A stretch of 39,268 nucleotides of DNA. Origin: an uncultured Pseudomonadota bacterium (GTDB lineage Bacteria; Myxococcota_A; UBA796; SXON01). The DNA is taken from the NCBI GenBank assembly GCA_903891165.1, contig CAITDR010000682.1:1-39268 (forward strand). The letters are read 5' to 3'. The translations under genes were made by a program, and so were the position numbers. Under the pieces are notes generated by a model, which was given only the letters and a program-made list of their open reading frames with translations, had not been told where the DNA came from and ran no database searches. Shown here in pieces: positions 8,668-17,105 of the stretch (the stretch's first letter is position 1; every line of letters starts with the position of its first letter).

Positions 8668-9012
8668 TCAAAAACCGGCGATACAGAGCCCAAAAGAAAT
8701 CTCGTCGTCGCATTTGTAGACATCGGTGATGTCGTTGAACTCGTCCCCACGGTCGTTACAATCGGCCTTCCGATAGTCCGCAAGCAAATCTGCCCCATCA
8801 TCGGGGTCGTATTCGCAGTCGCCTTCATCCAGGCAGTCCATCACGTCGGCGGCGTAGTCCGCATATTCCTCGCGGCATTCGGCCTGATCGTCGTATTGAT
8901 CTTCAAAACCGGACTTTTCGCACTCTTCATAGCGGGAACAGCTGAGGCTCCCGGCCTGGGCCCAAAATCCCTCTGAGGTGCTGGCGCAGGAAAGAAGCAG
9001 AGGAAGCAGCAT
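8668..9012 (-). CDS. Small acidic, cysteine-rich lipoprotein
   Basis: A 114-residue protein starting MLLPLLLSC, a very short lipoprotein signal with lipobox LLSC; the mature part would begin at Cys9. The mature chain is strongly acidic and has eight or nine cysteines, several in pairs in acidic surroundings (SCSRYEEC, MDCLDEGDCEYD, YKCDDE), so disulfides or metal binding are possible. I do not recognise a family. It follows the acyltransferase gene on the same strand after 24 bases and is probably its operon partner. It converges on the barrel gene with a gap of only four bases. The signal lacks the usual positively charged n-region, a feature shared with two other lipoproteins in this window. 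Confidence 0.6.
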   Translation of the reverse strand: MLLPLLLSCASTSEGFWAQAGSLSCSRYEECEKSGFEDQYDDQAECREEYADYAADVMDCLDEGDCEYDPDDGADLLADYRKADCNDRGDEFNDITDVYKCDDEISFGLCIAGF

Positions 9013-9036
9013 GATGGCTCCAAGGTTTCCAAGCAG

Positions 9037-10074
9037 CTAACCTGATTCTGCGGTACCGGAAACCGACTGCACCCAGCGGTCCATCTTCTCCCACTCCGCG
9101 TCCAGCCAAGCCAGACGCCCCGCCGGTTCGGCTGGGACGTCTTCCCCTCGCCGCTTCCACAGGTGAATCTTCACCACTTTCCCGATCAAGCCCCCGTTGA
9201 TCAGCTCTTTAAAGCTGCCCGCAGCTTCGTAGCCCACATGGCCGCAGAACCAGACATCCACGCCGGGAAGGCTGCTGTCCAACAAGGCCAGGGTCCCCCC
9301 CGGAACCGGGGGTAGCACCCGCTGAAAACGCTCTACCCGGCTGCGAAGCTCAGGAGAGGCCTTCTCCAACAAAGAGCGTCGCTTCCCTTTTGTAAAACGG
9401 GTTCCCTCCGGGTAAATCAGCACCCCATCACCGGGCTTCATGTCCCGCGCCAACATCGCCACACGATCCAGCTCGGTCGCACTTTGTGCCTTCAATTTCT
9501 GGGCTGCCTCCAGCAGCGCCGGACCCGCCGCGGCTTTGATCGACCGAGAACGCCGTACAAAGCAGTTGGGAACCCGGTTCCCCACGATATCCAGGCAGGG
9601 ATCCCAGAGCAGCTCCTCCTTCAGCACAAAACGCAGGCGGATGCCGTGGTCCACCGAAAAAATCCCCACAGGAAGGACTGTATCTGCCGTGGAAACGTGG
9701 CGCGGCAAGAGGAGCAGGGGCCGCTGTCCCACCTCTTCCGCCGGATCCTCCCAGCTCATCTCCACCTTCATCCCGTACAGACGACGCCCTGCCTCAAAAA
9801 GAGCCTGGTTCCATGCACGTTGCAGCGCATAGTTTCGCTCCAGATAGCCCTGGGAAGTCGCAGGCAACAGCCAGATCAGCCCGCAGGCTAAAATCCCAAG
9901 GTTTTCCGCCCACAGATAGGCTCCAAAAAAGAAGAGCGTGCGTGTGGCGGCAAAACGACGCCACCGCAGCAGGTCCACCCCCAACGCCAAGAGCAAAAGC
10001 AGCGGCAGCAGGCCGGTCCACAGGTTGCAGAGGAGGATCAGCAGGGGAATACTGAAAAGCCGGCGACGCCACAT
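9037..10074 (-). CDS. Lysophospholipid acyltransferase, PlsC family
   Basis: A 345-residue membrane-bound acyltransferase. Two hydrophobic N-terminal helices (about residues 7-32 and 46-72) precede the catalytic HX4D motif RHVSTAD (His126, Asp131) and the substrate-binding motif YPEGTRF (221-227). Enzymes of this family transfer an acyl chain to lysophosphatidic acid or related lysolipids at the inner membrane. The protein is longer than minimal PlsC (about 245 residues) and resembles the eukaryote-like AGPAT branch in having the extra N-terminal helices. Whether it is the housekeeping PlsC or acts on a special lipid cannot be told from sequence. It is divergent from fni across 64 bases and is followed by the small lipoprotein gene. 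Confidence 0.85.
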   Translation of the reverse strand: MWRRRLFSIPLLILLCNLWTGLLPLLLLLALGVDLLRWRRFAATRTLFFFGAYLWAENLGILACGLIWLLPATSQGYLERNYALQRAWNQALFEAGRRLYGMKVEMSWEDPAEEVGQRPLLLLPRHVSTADTVLPVGIFSVDHGIRLRFVLKEELLWDPCLDIVGNRVPNCFVRRSRSIKAAAGPALLEAAQKLKAQSATELDRVAMLARDMKPGDGVLIYPEGTRFTKGKRRSLLEKASPELRSRVERFQRVLPPVPGGTLALLDSSLPGVDVWFCGHVGYEAAGSFKELINGGLIGKVVKIHLWKRRGEDVPAEPAGRLAWLDAEWEKMDRWVQSVSGTAESG

Positions 10075-10138
10075 CCAATCATTTTAGCCCGTTGCCCACC
10101 GGCAGGGGGCGCTTATCTTCGAAAACCCGAGGGTAGCC

Positions 10139-11200
10139 ATGGCCCACATCTCCTCCCGGAAGGACGATCACATCCGGCTCTGCGTAGACGGAGATGTCGG
10201 CTTCCGCCAGAAAACCACCCTGTTGGAAGAGGTGGAGCTGCTGCACGATGCGCTGCCCGAGCTTGCGATGGAGGACATCGATCTCCGTACTTTCTTTGTG
10301 GGGAAAGCACTCGCTGCTCCGCTGATCATCGCCGCGATGACCGGAGGCACTGACCAGGCCGAGGCCATCAATCGGGCGCTGGCGGCCACCGCGCAGCGTC
10401 TGGGTCTGGGCTTCGCCTTCGGCTCGCAGCGTCCCTACCTCGTCAAGGGCATTTCTGCCGGGTACAAGGTACGGGATGTCGCGCCAGACATCCTGATCCT
10501 CGGGAATATCGGGCTGGTGCAGGCGCGCGAGACGCCCACGCATAAACTGCGGGAACTGCTCGATTTTTCGGGGGCGGACGCACTCTGCGTACACCTGAAC
10601 CCGGCGATGGAGGTGGTGCAGCCCGAGGGCGACAGCGACTTCCGCAATGGACTGCCGACCATTCGTCGTCTGGTGGAGGAGTTGGATCGGCCGATCATCG
10701 TCAAAGAAACCGGCTGTGGGCTCTCCCGATCTGTGGGTCAGCGGGTGGCGGCGCTGGGTGTGCGGGCCGTGGATGTGAGCGGCGCCGGCGGGACCTCGTG
10801 GGTGGCGGTGGAGACGGGGCGGGCGGAGGCCGGGCAGAAGGCCCTCGGCGAACGTTTTTGGGATTGGGGAATTCCAACCGCGGCATCGGTGGCCCAACTA
10901 TCCGGCCTGGGACTGGAGATCTGTGCGACGGGCGGACTTCAAAGTGGGCTGGATGTCGCCCGGGCGCTGGCCCTGGGTGCCACCATTGGCGGGATTGCGC
11001 GGCCGCTGCTGCAGGCGCACGCCGCCGGTAGGCTGGAGGAGAAATTGACGGAGATCCTGGCAGAACTGAGGGTGGCCCACCTCTTGGCTGGCGCCAGAAA
11101 CCCCGCTGAGCTGCGCGAAAAGCCGGTGCTGCTGGAAAACCGGCTTCGCCGCTGGGTTCCTCAGGGAAGCCCATTGGCCGGGCGGATGATCGGCGGCTGA
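10139..11200 (+). CDS. fni: Type 2 isopentenyl-diphosphate delta-isomerase
   Basis: A 353-residue FMN-dependent IDI-2 that interconverts isopentenyl and dimethylallyl diphosphate. Seen in the sequence: the N-terminal RKDDH motif (7-11), the flavin-barrel segments APLIIAAMTGG, the QRPYL loop, ADALCVHLNPAMEVVQPEGD, IVKETGCGLS, VDVSGAGGTSW and the C-terminal phosphate-binding ATGGLQSGLDVARALALGA. Length and motif order are those of a complete enzyme. The start ATG at 10139 is preceded by GAGGG at 10130-10134. Its immediate neighbour is a heptosyltransferase-like gene, 36 bases on, so a link to lipid-carrier supply for envelope glycans is possible but unproven. No other isoprenoid-pathway genes are in the window. 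Confidence 0.95.
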   Translation: MAHISSRKDDHIRLCVDGDVGFRQKTTLLEEVELLHDALPELAMEDIDLRTFFVGKALAAPLIIAAMTGGTDQAEAINRALAATAQRLGLGFAFGSQRPYLVKGISAGYKVRDVAPDILILGNIGLVQARETPTHKLRELLDFSGADALCVHLNPAMEVVQPEGDSDFRNGLPTIRRLVEELDRPIIVKETGCGLSRSVGQRVAALGVRAVDVSGAGGTSWVAVETGRAEAGQKALGERFWDWGIPTAASVAQLSGLGLEICATGGLQSGLDVARALALGATIGGIARPLLQAHAAGRLEEKLTEILAELRVAHLLAGARNPAELREKPVLLENRLRRWVPQGSPLAGRMIGG

Positions 11201-11236
11201 GCTTACCCTCAGGCGCGGTTGGGATTATAGGAGCGG

Positions 11237-12229
11237 ATGCCTCGTATTCTGGTGCTGCGCTTCTCGGCGGTGGGCGATCTGGTAGTGACCGGATCTGCCA
11301 TTCAGGCCCTGCGGGATGCCCTGCCCGATGCCGAGCTGCTCTTGGGCACCCGCAGTGCCCTGGTGCCGCTGTTGAGCGCCCATCCGGCCCTGGATGGCAT
11401 CCTGGAGCTGGAGGAGGACGAGCTGCTGCTGAGCTACCTGGCGCGCATCCGCGCCCGGGCACCCGACGTGGTGCTGGACCTGCACGGTAGCCTCCGCAGC
11501 CACAGCCTCCGCCTGCTCCTCCCTGAAGTTCCCTTTGTCCATATCCGACGTCCAGGAATGCTCTACCGTGCAGCCGTAGGCTTACGATGGCAGCGTGCCT
11601 CGCACCGGGATAGTCGGGAGCAGCGCCAACACGCCGCCGTTGAAAAGCTGGTGGGACGCACGCTTCCTCCTCCTCCTCTTCGAGTCTGGGTGGACCCCGC
11701 TGGCCGGGCCCCGGTGGCGGAGAAGCTGGGAGAGCTGGGGGACAGACCACTTCTGGCCCTCAGCCCCGGTGCGGCCTGGGAAACCAAACGGTGGCCAGAG
11801 GAGCACTGGGTGGCTCTGGCTGGCCGCGCGCAGGCTGCGGGTTGGCAGGTGCTGCTTCAGGGAAGTGCTTCGGAAGAGCGCCTGTGCGCGCGTATTGCAG
11901 GCACGGTGACGGGGGCAAGGTCCCTCGCGGGGATCTCCCTGCGCGAGCTACCGGCACTCTTGGAACGCTGCGCCGCCGTGGTCAGCAACGACTCGGCTCC
12001 GCTGCATATTGCCCGCGGGCTGGGGGTCCCCACCATCGGGCTCTTCGGCTCCACCGACCCTGGGCTTTTTTCGCTGGGCAAGGTGGAGGTGCTGCGCGAG
12101 GAGCTGCCCTGCTCTCCCTGCTCGGTCTATGGGAGGCGCTCCTGCCCGGAAAAGCACTTTCGCTGTATGAAAGAGCTGGCCATGGACCGTGTATGGACTG
12201 CCCTGGAGCGAATCCGGTCTACTCTGTAG
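11237..12229 (+). CDS. Glycosyltransferase family 9, heptosyltransferase II-like
   Basis: A 330-residue GT-B glycosyltransferase. The N-terminal motif RILVLRFSAVGDLV (3-16) and the C-terminal nucleotide-sugar motifs SPGAAWETKRWP and VSNDSAPLHIARGLGVPTIGLFGSTDP are typical of the ADP-heptose:LPS heptosyltransferases. A cluster near the end (LPCSPCSVYGRRSCPEKHFRCM) matches the Cys-rich tail common in WaaF-type proteins. Such enzymes add heptose to the lipid A-inner core at the cytoplasmic face of the inner membrane, which fits a diderm host. The exact acceptor is not determinable here. It is probably co-transcribed with fni, and ends head-to-head with a minus-strand gene at a candidate shared hairpin (12212-12244). 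Confidence 0.85.
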   Translation: MPRILVLRFSAVGDLVVTGSAIQALRDALPDAELLLGTRSALVPLLSAHPALDGILELEEDELLLSYLARIRARAPDVVLDLHGSLRSHSLRLLLPEVPFVHIRRPGMLYRAAVGLRWQRASHRDSREQRQHAAVEKLVGRTLPPPPLRVWVDPAGRAPVAEKLGELGDRPLLALSPGAAWETKRWPEEHWVALAGRAQAAGWQVLLQGSASEERLCARIAGTVTGARSLAGISLRELPALLERCAAVVSNDSAPLHIARGLGVPTIGLFGSTDPGLFSLGKVEVLREELPCSPCSVYGRRSCPEKHFRCMKELAMDRVWTALERIRSTL

Positions 12230-12244
12230 TACAGCTTACCGGAT
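12212..12244. terminator. Nested inverted repeat at a convergent gene end
   Basis: ATCCGGT (12212-12218) pairs with ACCGGAT (12238-12244), and inside it CTGTA pairs with TACAG around a single base (12224-12234). It spans the last codons of both the heptosyltransferase gene and the opposing small gene. There is no T-tract on either strand, so bidirectional transcription termination is only a suggestion from position. Confidence 0.3.
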
Positions 12245-12537
12245 CAGCGGAGGGAGTAGAGGTCCACCACGGCGCTGCGGTGGCCCTTGCTGCGCAGATT
12301 CATCCACAGCGACGCGGTGCGACAGCGCAAACGACCGAGTCGCACCAGCTCCTTCAGGCGGCGGTACACCTGATCGATGCCCCGCCGTTGTCGCACCACA
12401 GAGGGCCCTTCGCCGCCGATTTTTTCCTGGATCTCGGCGGGGAGACGCTCATACACCTGCCCGGCGGAGAGCCCTGGAAGCAGACGCTCCCGAAGGCCAC
12501 GGGGCCGAAGGGCTTCCAGAAGATCGTCGTCTGTCAC
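12244..12537 (-). CDS. Small basic protein, possible winged-helix fold
   Basis: A 97-residue protein starting with GTG, two bases after the TAA of the gene upstream on the same strand, so the two are almost certainly one transcript. It is basic, with a predicted helical pattern LLEALR...AGQVYERLPAEIQEKI, then VYRRLKELVRLGRLR followed by a short beta-like tail ending DLYSL. The helix-turn-helix then strand layout, with the last strand carrying a Tyr, recalls small winged-helix DNA-binding proteins, but I cannot assign a family. The tight linkage suggests that it works with the TerB-like protein. Confidence 0.55.
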   Translation of the reverse strand: MTDDDLLEALRPRGLRERLLPGLSAGQVYERLPAEIQEKIGGEGPSVVRQRRGIDQVYRRLKELVRLGRLRCRTASLWMNLRSKGHRSAVVDLYSLR

Positions 12538-12539
12538 CC

Positions 12540-13871
12540 TTACTTAGCAACCTTACGCCTGCCAGCAAAAAAGCGCTGTCCAAGCGCATTTGCGGCGCGA
12601 AACCAGATCCACGGCGGCACCAGAAGGGCGCGCCCCGGAGGCAGAGGCTCCGGCGCCGCGCAGCGGGTCGGAATGTGAGAATGCACCTCGGCCACCCAGC
12701 GACGGCTCTGTTCGTCCAACACCAGCTGGGTGTGAGGGTCGCACATTTCAGGGAGAAAGCGGGCAATCCACGCGACAGCCTCGGGTGTGGCGGGCTCCCG
12801 CAACAGCGCCGGCGCAGCAAGTCGCAATTCCCGGCCTTCGGTGCGGATGGAGAGGACGCGGAAGCCCAGACCTTCGGGACCGGGCACCAGCTGCTGCTCC
12901 ACGCTGGTCTGGACTTTCGAGCGCACCCCACAAAAAGTCCCTGGGGCCTGCTGGCGTCGAACCTCACCACGATCGATGTGGAGCTCCTCAATATTCCCGG
13001 GGATCCAGCTCATCCAACGGGCATCGGCCGCCAGGGCATCCTCCAGGTAGTACATCTCTGGAAGTGTACACTCCTCAAAGGTGCCACGCGCTACCGTCTC
13101 CAGCTTCGCCTTCAGCTCGGCCCGCAGACGATCGGAGATCGGCCGGCCACGACCATTCACCAGCTCCTTCAGGAGCACCCAACGCTCAGGTTCGTGGAGA
13201 TGTCCACTTTGTCGAAGCTTTTCTGCCACCTTCGCTTCGGGTAGATCGTCGTCACGCACGACCGAAGTGTAGCAGCCCACCGCGATACGCTCCTCTTCTC
13301 CCTCCAAGAGGATCCCGGTGATCTGGTAGGCCTGATCGTGATCTTCGACCAGCGCACTGACCCGCTGGGGTTCGGCCTGCGCATGGCTTCCCCTTGCCAA
13401 GGCCCAAATCCGATCAGAGGCAAGAATCCCACCATCTTCCATCACTTTTTGGAGATCCTGAAGATTCTTGCGTTCGACCGTCACCCCCCCGAAGATACGC
13501 CGCAACCAGCCGGCCTCCTGGATCAGCTCGGCCGCCCACTCTTCCGCCTCCTTCTTCCAATCTTCCTCTTCCCCCTCCCCTGGAGGCCACACCGTGGCAA
13601 GAAAAGCCAGCAGATGGGAGACCTGACAGCGAAAGTAGGGACCGGGTGGATGGCGAAGACGCTCTTCCAGCCAGGCTTTCAGGTGGTCAGAGAGGTCGGC
13701 CGCCCGCTCCCGCAGCGCCTCCCCCTCCGCAGCACCCAGCTTTCCATCCGACCATGCCACCACCAACGAGGGCAGAAAAGGAATGATATCTGGCTCTGGA
13801 TCCGTAAAACCCAGATCTCTCCAGAGGCGACGATCGACAGCAGCCAGAAGGTCAGTTCTATCAGAGTACAA
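12540..13871 (-). CDS. Uncharacterised protein with TerB-like N-terminal region
   Basis: About 443 residues, of unknown function. Near the N-terminus, PFLPSLVVAWSDGKLGAAEGEALRE resembles the acidic helix-loop-helix of TerB/tellurite-resistance-like domains (usually A-DG-hydrophobic-x3-E), followed by long acidic helices ending AGWLRRIFGGVTVE. The middle and C-terminal parts (VSALVEDHDQAYQITGIL; MYYLEDALAADARWMSWIP; PPWIWFRAANALGQRFFAGRRK) match nothing I recognise. The start is uncertain: there is no in-frame ATG between the divergent permease gene and the TerB-like segment. TTG at 13871 is the best candidate, but has no clear ribosome-binding site. The frame is open further upstream, but that would overlap the permease start. 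Divergent from the permease; co-directional with the 97-residue gene. Confidence 0.6.
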   Translation of the reverse strand: MYSDRTDLLAAVDRRLWRDLGFTDPEPDIIPFLPSLVVAWSDGKLGAAEGEALRERAADLSDHLKAWLEERLRHPPGPYFRCQVSHLLAFLATVWPPGEGEEEDWKKEAEEWAAELIQEAGWLRRIFGGVTVERKNLQDLQKVMEDGGILASDRIWALARGSHAQAEPQRVSALVEDHDQAYQITGILLEGEEERIAVGCYTSVVRDDDLPEAKVAEKLRQSGHLHEPERWVLLKELVNGRGRPISDRLRAELKAKLETVARGTFEECTLPEMYYLEDALAADARWMSWIPGNIEELHIDRGEVRRQQAPGTFCGVRSKVQTSVEQQLVPGPEGLGFRVLSIRTEGRELRLAAPALLREPATPEAVAWIARFLPEMCDPHTQLVLDEQSRRWVAEVHSHIPTRCAAPEPLPPGRALLVPPWIWFRAANALGQRFFAGRRKVAK

Positions 13872-13952
13872 GGGGGACCAGGGAGAAGGTTTGATCCCGC
13901 AGCCAGAGAGAGCTATGACGGCGGGCCGGTGTTGCCGGTCGTAGGAGATAGC

Positions 13953-15749
13953 ATGTCCCGCAGCGCGGGTCGAATCGGATGGTTCCTGGTTTGGGCGGTG
14001 GTGTTCTGCGACATCGGCACCTCGGTCTACTATGTTCCCGGTCTGCTTTGGCAGAATACCGGGGATTTGGCAGGGTTTTTCGTAGCGGCCACCATGATCG
14101 CCTTCGTACTCTTGTGCCTGAAGGTGATCGAAGTGACCCGGCGCTTCACCGGCGGTGGCGGAGTGGTCAGTCTGGCCCACGAAGCCTTCGGTCCATGGTG
14201 GGGAGCCCTGGGCGGGCAGCTGATTATTGTTGATTATTTTTTGACGGTGGCAATTTCGGCAACATCTGGCGTGTACTATCTGGACTCCATCCTGCCCATG
14301 GGTCCGATGATTGTGCCTGCCGTGCTGATGTGCCTGGCGCTCCTGTGCCTGCTCAACATTGTCGGCATCAAAGAAAGTGCGATGGTGAGTTTGGGGCTGG
14401 CCCTGGCCGCCCTGACGGTAGACCTCCTGGTGATCGGGACCGCCCTTTTTGCTGCGCCCGTCGAAGTCCTGGCGACTATCCCCGCGAGTTTTGGACACCT
14501 GTTGGATCTGAGCCCCTACGCGGCGTTGAGCGGCTATGCCGGGGCATGGTTGGCTTTTTCCGGCCTTGAATCTATGTCTCAGCTGGCTCCTGCCATGAAG
14601 GATGTCAACGAGACCCCTCGCCGCGGTATGATCGCGGTGATCCTCTCGGTGGTTCTGACCGCCCCCCTCCTGACCTTTCTGTCTACTGCCTCACTTTCGG
14701 ACTCGGTAAAAGCGGCGGAGTCCGAGCGATTTATCTCGGCGCTGGCTGGGGTCTGGGGTGGACACGGACTCGAGGTGGCCGTGGTGGTCACCGCCTCCGC
14801 TCTCCTCCTCTTTGCCGCCAATACCGCCATCATCGGCGCCTACCATGTCCAGCTTGCGTTGCAAAAACGTAACTTTCTCCCCGAGTCCTTGAGCGTTCTC
14901 TCCCATCGCTTTCAGACTCCCTATCGGGCCATTGTGCTCTGCACCCTGGTGCCTGCAGCAATTGTAATTGTTGCAAATGGAAACATGACCGTACTGGGCG
15001 ATCTCTATGCCTTTGGGTTGTTAGGTGCTTTTGTATTGACGTCGGTAGGGATGGATGTTCTACGCTGGCGGGACGGGCAACGCGGCGCGGCCTTCTGGCT
15101 GGGCGTGCTGACCTCGGTCGCGGTGGTTCTGGCCTGGGGAGTCAACCTGTACGCCAAGCCCCTGGCCACCGCCTTTGGCGGTGGGATCACCGTGATCGGC
15201 CTGGTGATCGCCCATGGCAGCTACCATGGCTGGCTGGCCGGTCTGGTGGAAAAAATTCCGGGAATGAAGGCGCCAGAACGGGTGGAGAGTACCGAAGGCA
15301 ACTTCCTTGGCCTGGAGCAGCTCCGGGCCATGCCCCGTAGTGCCGTTCCCGGCGTCCTGGTGGCAAGCCGTGGTGCAACCCGCAAGATCTTTCAGGAGGC
15401 GGTGGATCGGGCCAAGGGGCGTGGCCTGGGGCATGTATTCATTGTCTATGTGGACGAAGTACCGGGCCTTTTCTACCCCCAGCTCCCCCAGCCCACCCCG
15501 GAGGGCATCACCGTCTTAGAGACGGGCTGTCAGATCCTCCGGGATCTGGGTACCGAGCCCCGTCCGGTGTGGGTACTCTCCCACTCTGCCGCCACCGCCG
15601 TTGCCGAAGCCGCTGAGGCATCGGGTTGCGACACCGTGGTGATCGGTGCCACCCAGCGCACCTTCCTGTGGCAGGCGCTGCGCGGCCGCTTCATCCAGGA
15701 AGCCCTGCGCCAGCTGCCGGCGGAAATCCGTCTGGTGGTGGTCGGGTAG
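13953..15749 (+). CDS. APC-family amino acid permease with C-terminal UspA-like domain
   Basis: A 598-residue protein. The first 430 or so residues form about twelve membrane helices of the amino acid-polyamine-organocation type, starting with an unwound first helix (FCDIGTSVYYVPG) and including the conserved segment SGYAGAWLAFSGLESMSQLAPAMKDV. The remaining 150 residues are soluble and resemble a universal stress protein fold: VPGVLVASRGATRKIF...GLGHVFIVYVD and a late GCDTVVIGATQRTFLWQALRG, like the nucleotide-binding G-hydrophobic-G loop. Such fusions are known in APC transporters and may gate transport by nucleotide or stress state; the substrate is not predictable. The ATG at 13953 was chosen for its ribosome-binding site TAGGAGA (13942-13948); a longer open frame upstream lies antisense to the TerB-like gene. 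Confidence 0.85.
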   Translation: MSRSAGRIGWFLVWAVVFCDIGTSVYYVPGLLWQNTGDLAGFFVAATMIAFVLLCLKVIEVTRRFTGGGGVVSLAHEAFGPWWGALGGQLIIVDYFLTVAISATSGVYYLDSILPMGPMIVPAVLMCLALLCLLNIVGIKESAMVSLGLALAALTVDLLVIGTALFAAPVEVLATIPASFGHLLDLSPYAALSGYAGAWLAFSGLESMSQLAPAMKDVNETPRRGMIAVILSVVLTAPLLTFLSTASLSDSVKAAESERFISALAGVWGGHGLEVAVVVTASALLLFAANTAIIGAYHVQLALQKRNFLPESLSVLSHRFQTPYRAIVLCTLVPAAIVIVANGNMTVLGDLYAFGLLGAFVLTSVGMDVLRWRDGQRGAAFWLGVLTSVAVVLAWGVNLYAKPLATAFGGGITVIGLVIAHGSYHGWLAGLVEKIPGMKAPERVESTEGNFLGLEQLRAMPRSAVPGVLVASRGATRKIFQEAVDRAKGRGLGHVFIVYVDEVPGLFYPQLPQPTPEGITVLETGCQILRDLGTEPRPVWVLSHSAATAVAEAAEASGCDTVVIGATQRTFLWQALRGRFIQEALRQLPAEIRLVVVG

Positions 15750-15767
15750 GTTATAGAAGGGTCGACA

Positions 15768-16232
15768 ATGCCACGTCCTCCCACCCGCCTCCTCTTTGTC
15801 TGTACCGCCAACATCTGCCGCTCTCCGATGGCGGAAGAATTGGCGCGTCTCTACATCAATGAGCGGGGTTGGAATGTGGAGGTGGCCTCCGCCGGTACGC
15901 ACGCGATGGAGGGCCAACAAGCTGCAGCCAACGCCGTCAAAGCTCTGCGCGACCTCGGGGGGGAGTTGGCCGACCATCGCAGCCAGCCCGCCACCGCCGA
16001 GCTGGTGACCTGGGCGGATCGAATTCTGGTGATGGAGATGCGTCACGCGGCGTGGCTACGTGAAAACCTGCCCGCTTCGGATGAAAAGGTGCAGCTGTTG
16101 GGCACCTTTGGGGGGCTGATGGAGATCGACGATCCCTACGGCCGCTGGATCTTTGCCTTCCGGCGCAGTCGCGACGAAATCCGGCGTTGTGTCGAGAATT
16201 TTATGGATCGCCTGCCGCCCAACCCCCGCTGA
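15768..16232 (+). CDS. Low-molecular-weight protein phosphatase
   Basis: A 154-residue phosphatase of the LMW-PTP fold with the N-terminal CX5R catalytic loop CTANICRS (Cys12, Arg18) and a late IDDPYG (Asp121/Asp122-Pro123) supplying the general acid. It is complete. Bacterial homologues remove phosphate from tyrosine or arginine residues; many are linked to exopolysaccharide export, but no kinase or polysaccharide gene is adjacent here. The substitution of Asn-Ile in the P-loop does not separate tyrosine from arginine specificity with certainty. It follows the permease after 18 bases, with no separate promoter seen. Confidence 0.9.
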   Translation: MPRPPTRLLFVCTANICRSPMAEELARLYINERGWNVEVASAGTHAMEGQQAAANAVKALRDLGGELADHRSQPATAELVTWADRILVMEMRHAAWLRENLPASDEKVQLLGTFGGLMEIDDPYGRWIFAFRRSRDEIRRCVENFMDRLPPNPR

Positions 16233-16248
16233 GTGAACCCGGGTTCAC
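16233..16248. terminator. 16-base perfect palindrome between convergent genes
   Basis: GTGAACCCGGGTTCAC starts directly after the phosphatase stop and includes the stop of the opposing lipoprotein gene. As RNA it would fold into a six-pair stem with a CCGG loop on either strand. There is no T-tract, so a bidirectional terminator is plausible from position but weak in form; a protein-binding dyad is the alternative. Confidence 0.35.
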
Positions 16249-17072
16249 GGCGCACAGGCCGTGCCGGTGACCTCGTCGGACTGGACTACGTCGACGCAGC
16301 GGTCGCAGGAGGAAAGGCCACCCAGCCCCAGGCGAAGCTCGGGGCTCAACAAAATCTCCCCCGCCATTTCCACAGGGCATCCTTCCGCTTTTTTCAGATT
16401 CGACGAGCGGGCAATAAAGCCACCCGCCCCCCCGATCTCCACCGCAAGGTCCACCAGCCAGCCCCCGTCGCGGTGCCGCTCCAGGCTCCCGGTGAGTGTC
16501 CAATTTTTCCAGGCTTCCAGGCGGGGATCGGTGGGTTTTTGCAGCTCCCAGTAGCCCTCCACCTCCATGTGCAGGTTCAGGTCCAGGTGCTGAACCACGT
16601 CGCCCTGGTCCGGCTGCACCTCCGCCAGCATCCCGCGCAAGAGTATGCGCCCGAAGTCCGCATTCTCTACGTCGCCAACGACTTCAAAATCTGCATCCAA
16701 GCTCTGGTAGTCGCCGTCCGAGGCCGACCACACCCGACGCTCCAGGCTACCAGAAAAATCGTAGCCATCGGTCGAGCGACAGTCCGACTGGTAGAGGGTG
16801 CCATCCGGCAACACCTCGGAGTAGGGGCAGCTCCCCTCGTCCTGCACCACCTCGGGATGCCAGAGCGCCTCCACATCCATCGGCATGTCAAAAGCAGGAT
16901 TTTCCCCGAAAATCGGCAATGCGGCCCAGAGAGCCAAGCCCAGGTCCTCGGTGCGGGCAGGATCCAAGCCGGTCCCCGAGGTGCGCGGAGCCCCCAACTC
17001 CACCGGCGCAATCAAAAAGTCAGGAGGAGGCACACTTTCGGAAGTTTTACAGGCGAGGAGGAGGAGAAGCAT
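16245..17072 (-). CDS. Predicted lipoprotein of unknown function
   Basis: A 275-residue protein starting MLLLLLAC, a minimal lipoprotein signal (lipobox LLAC, Cys8) with no basic n-region. The mature part is acidic and looks beta-rich (for example GYDFSGSLERRVWSASDGDYQSLDADFEVVGD and HLDLNLHMEVEGYWELQ), with cysteine pairs CPYSE...DCRS and SSCDRCVDV near the end. I recognise no family. It is the last gene of the minus-strand smpB operon, 33 bases after rsmE. Localisation to the outer membrane is an inference from the lipobox. Confidence 0.6.
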   Translation of the reverse strand: MLLLLLACKTSESVPPPDFLIAPVELGAPRTSGTGLDPARTEDLGLALWAALPIFGENPAFDMPMDVEALWHPEVVQDEGSCPYSEVLPDGTLYQSDCRSTDGYDFSGSLERRVWSASDGDYQSLDADFEVVGDVENADFGRILLRGMLAEVQPDQGDVVQHLDLNLHMEVEGYWELQKPTDPRLEAWKNWTLTGSLERHRDGGWLVDLAVEIGGAGGFIARSSNLKKAEGCPVEMAGEILLSPELRLGLGGLSSCDRCVDVVQSDEVTGTACAP

Positions 17073-17105
17073 CGCCAGCTATGGTAGCGCAGGCCCCCGG
17101 CCCCG

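Noticed and set aside
10092-10119. TTGCCC and TATCTT with a 16-base spacer as an fni promoter
   Set aside because: Each matches only four of six bases; this level occurs by chance in a GC-rich gap.
13880-13930. A lipobox-like LSGC in frame upstream of the TerB-like gene (minus strand)
   Set aside because: No start codon precedes it without entering the permease coding region, and the hydrophobic part is too short for a signal.
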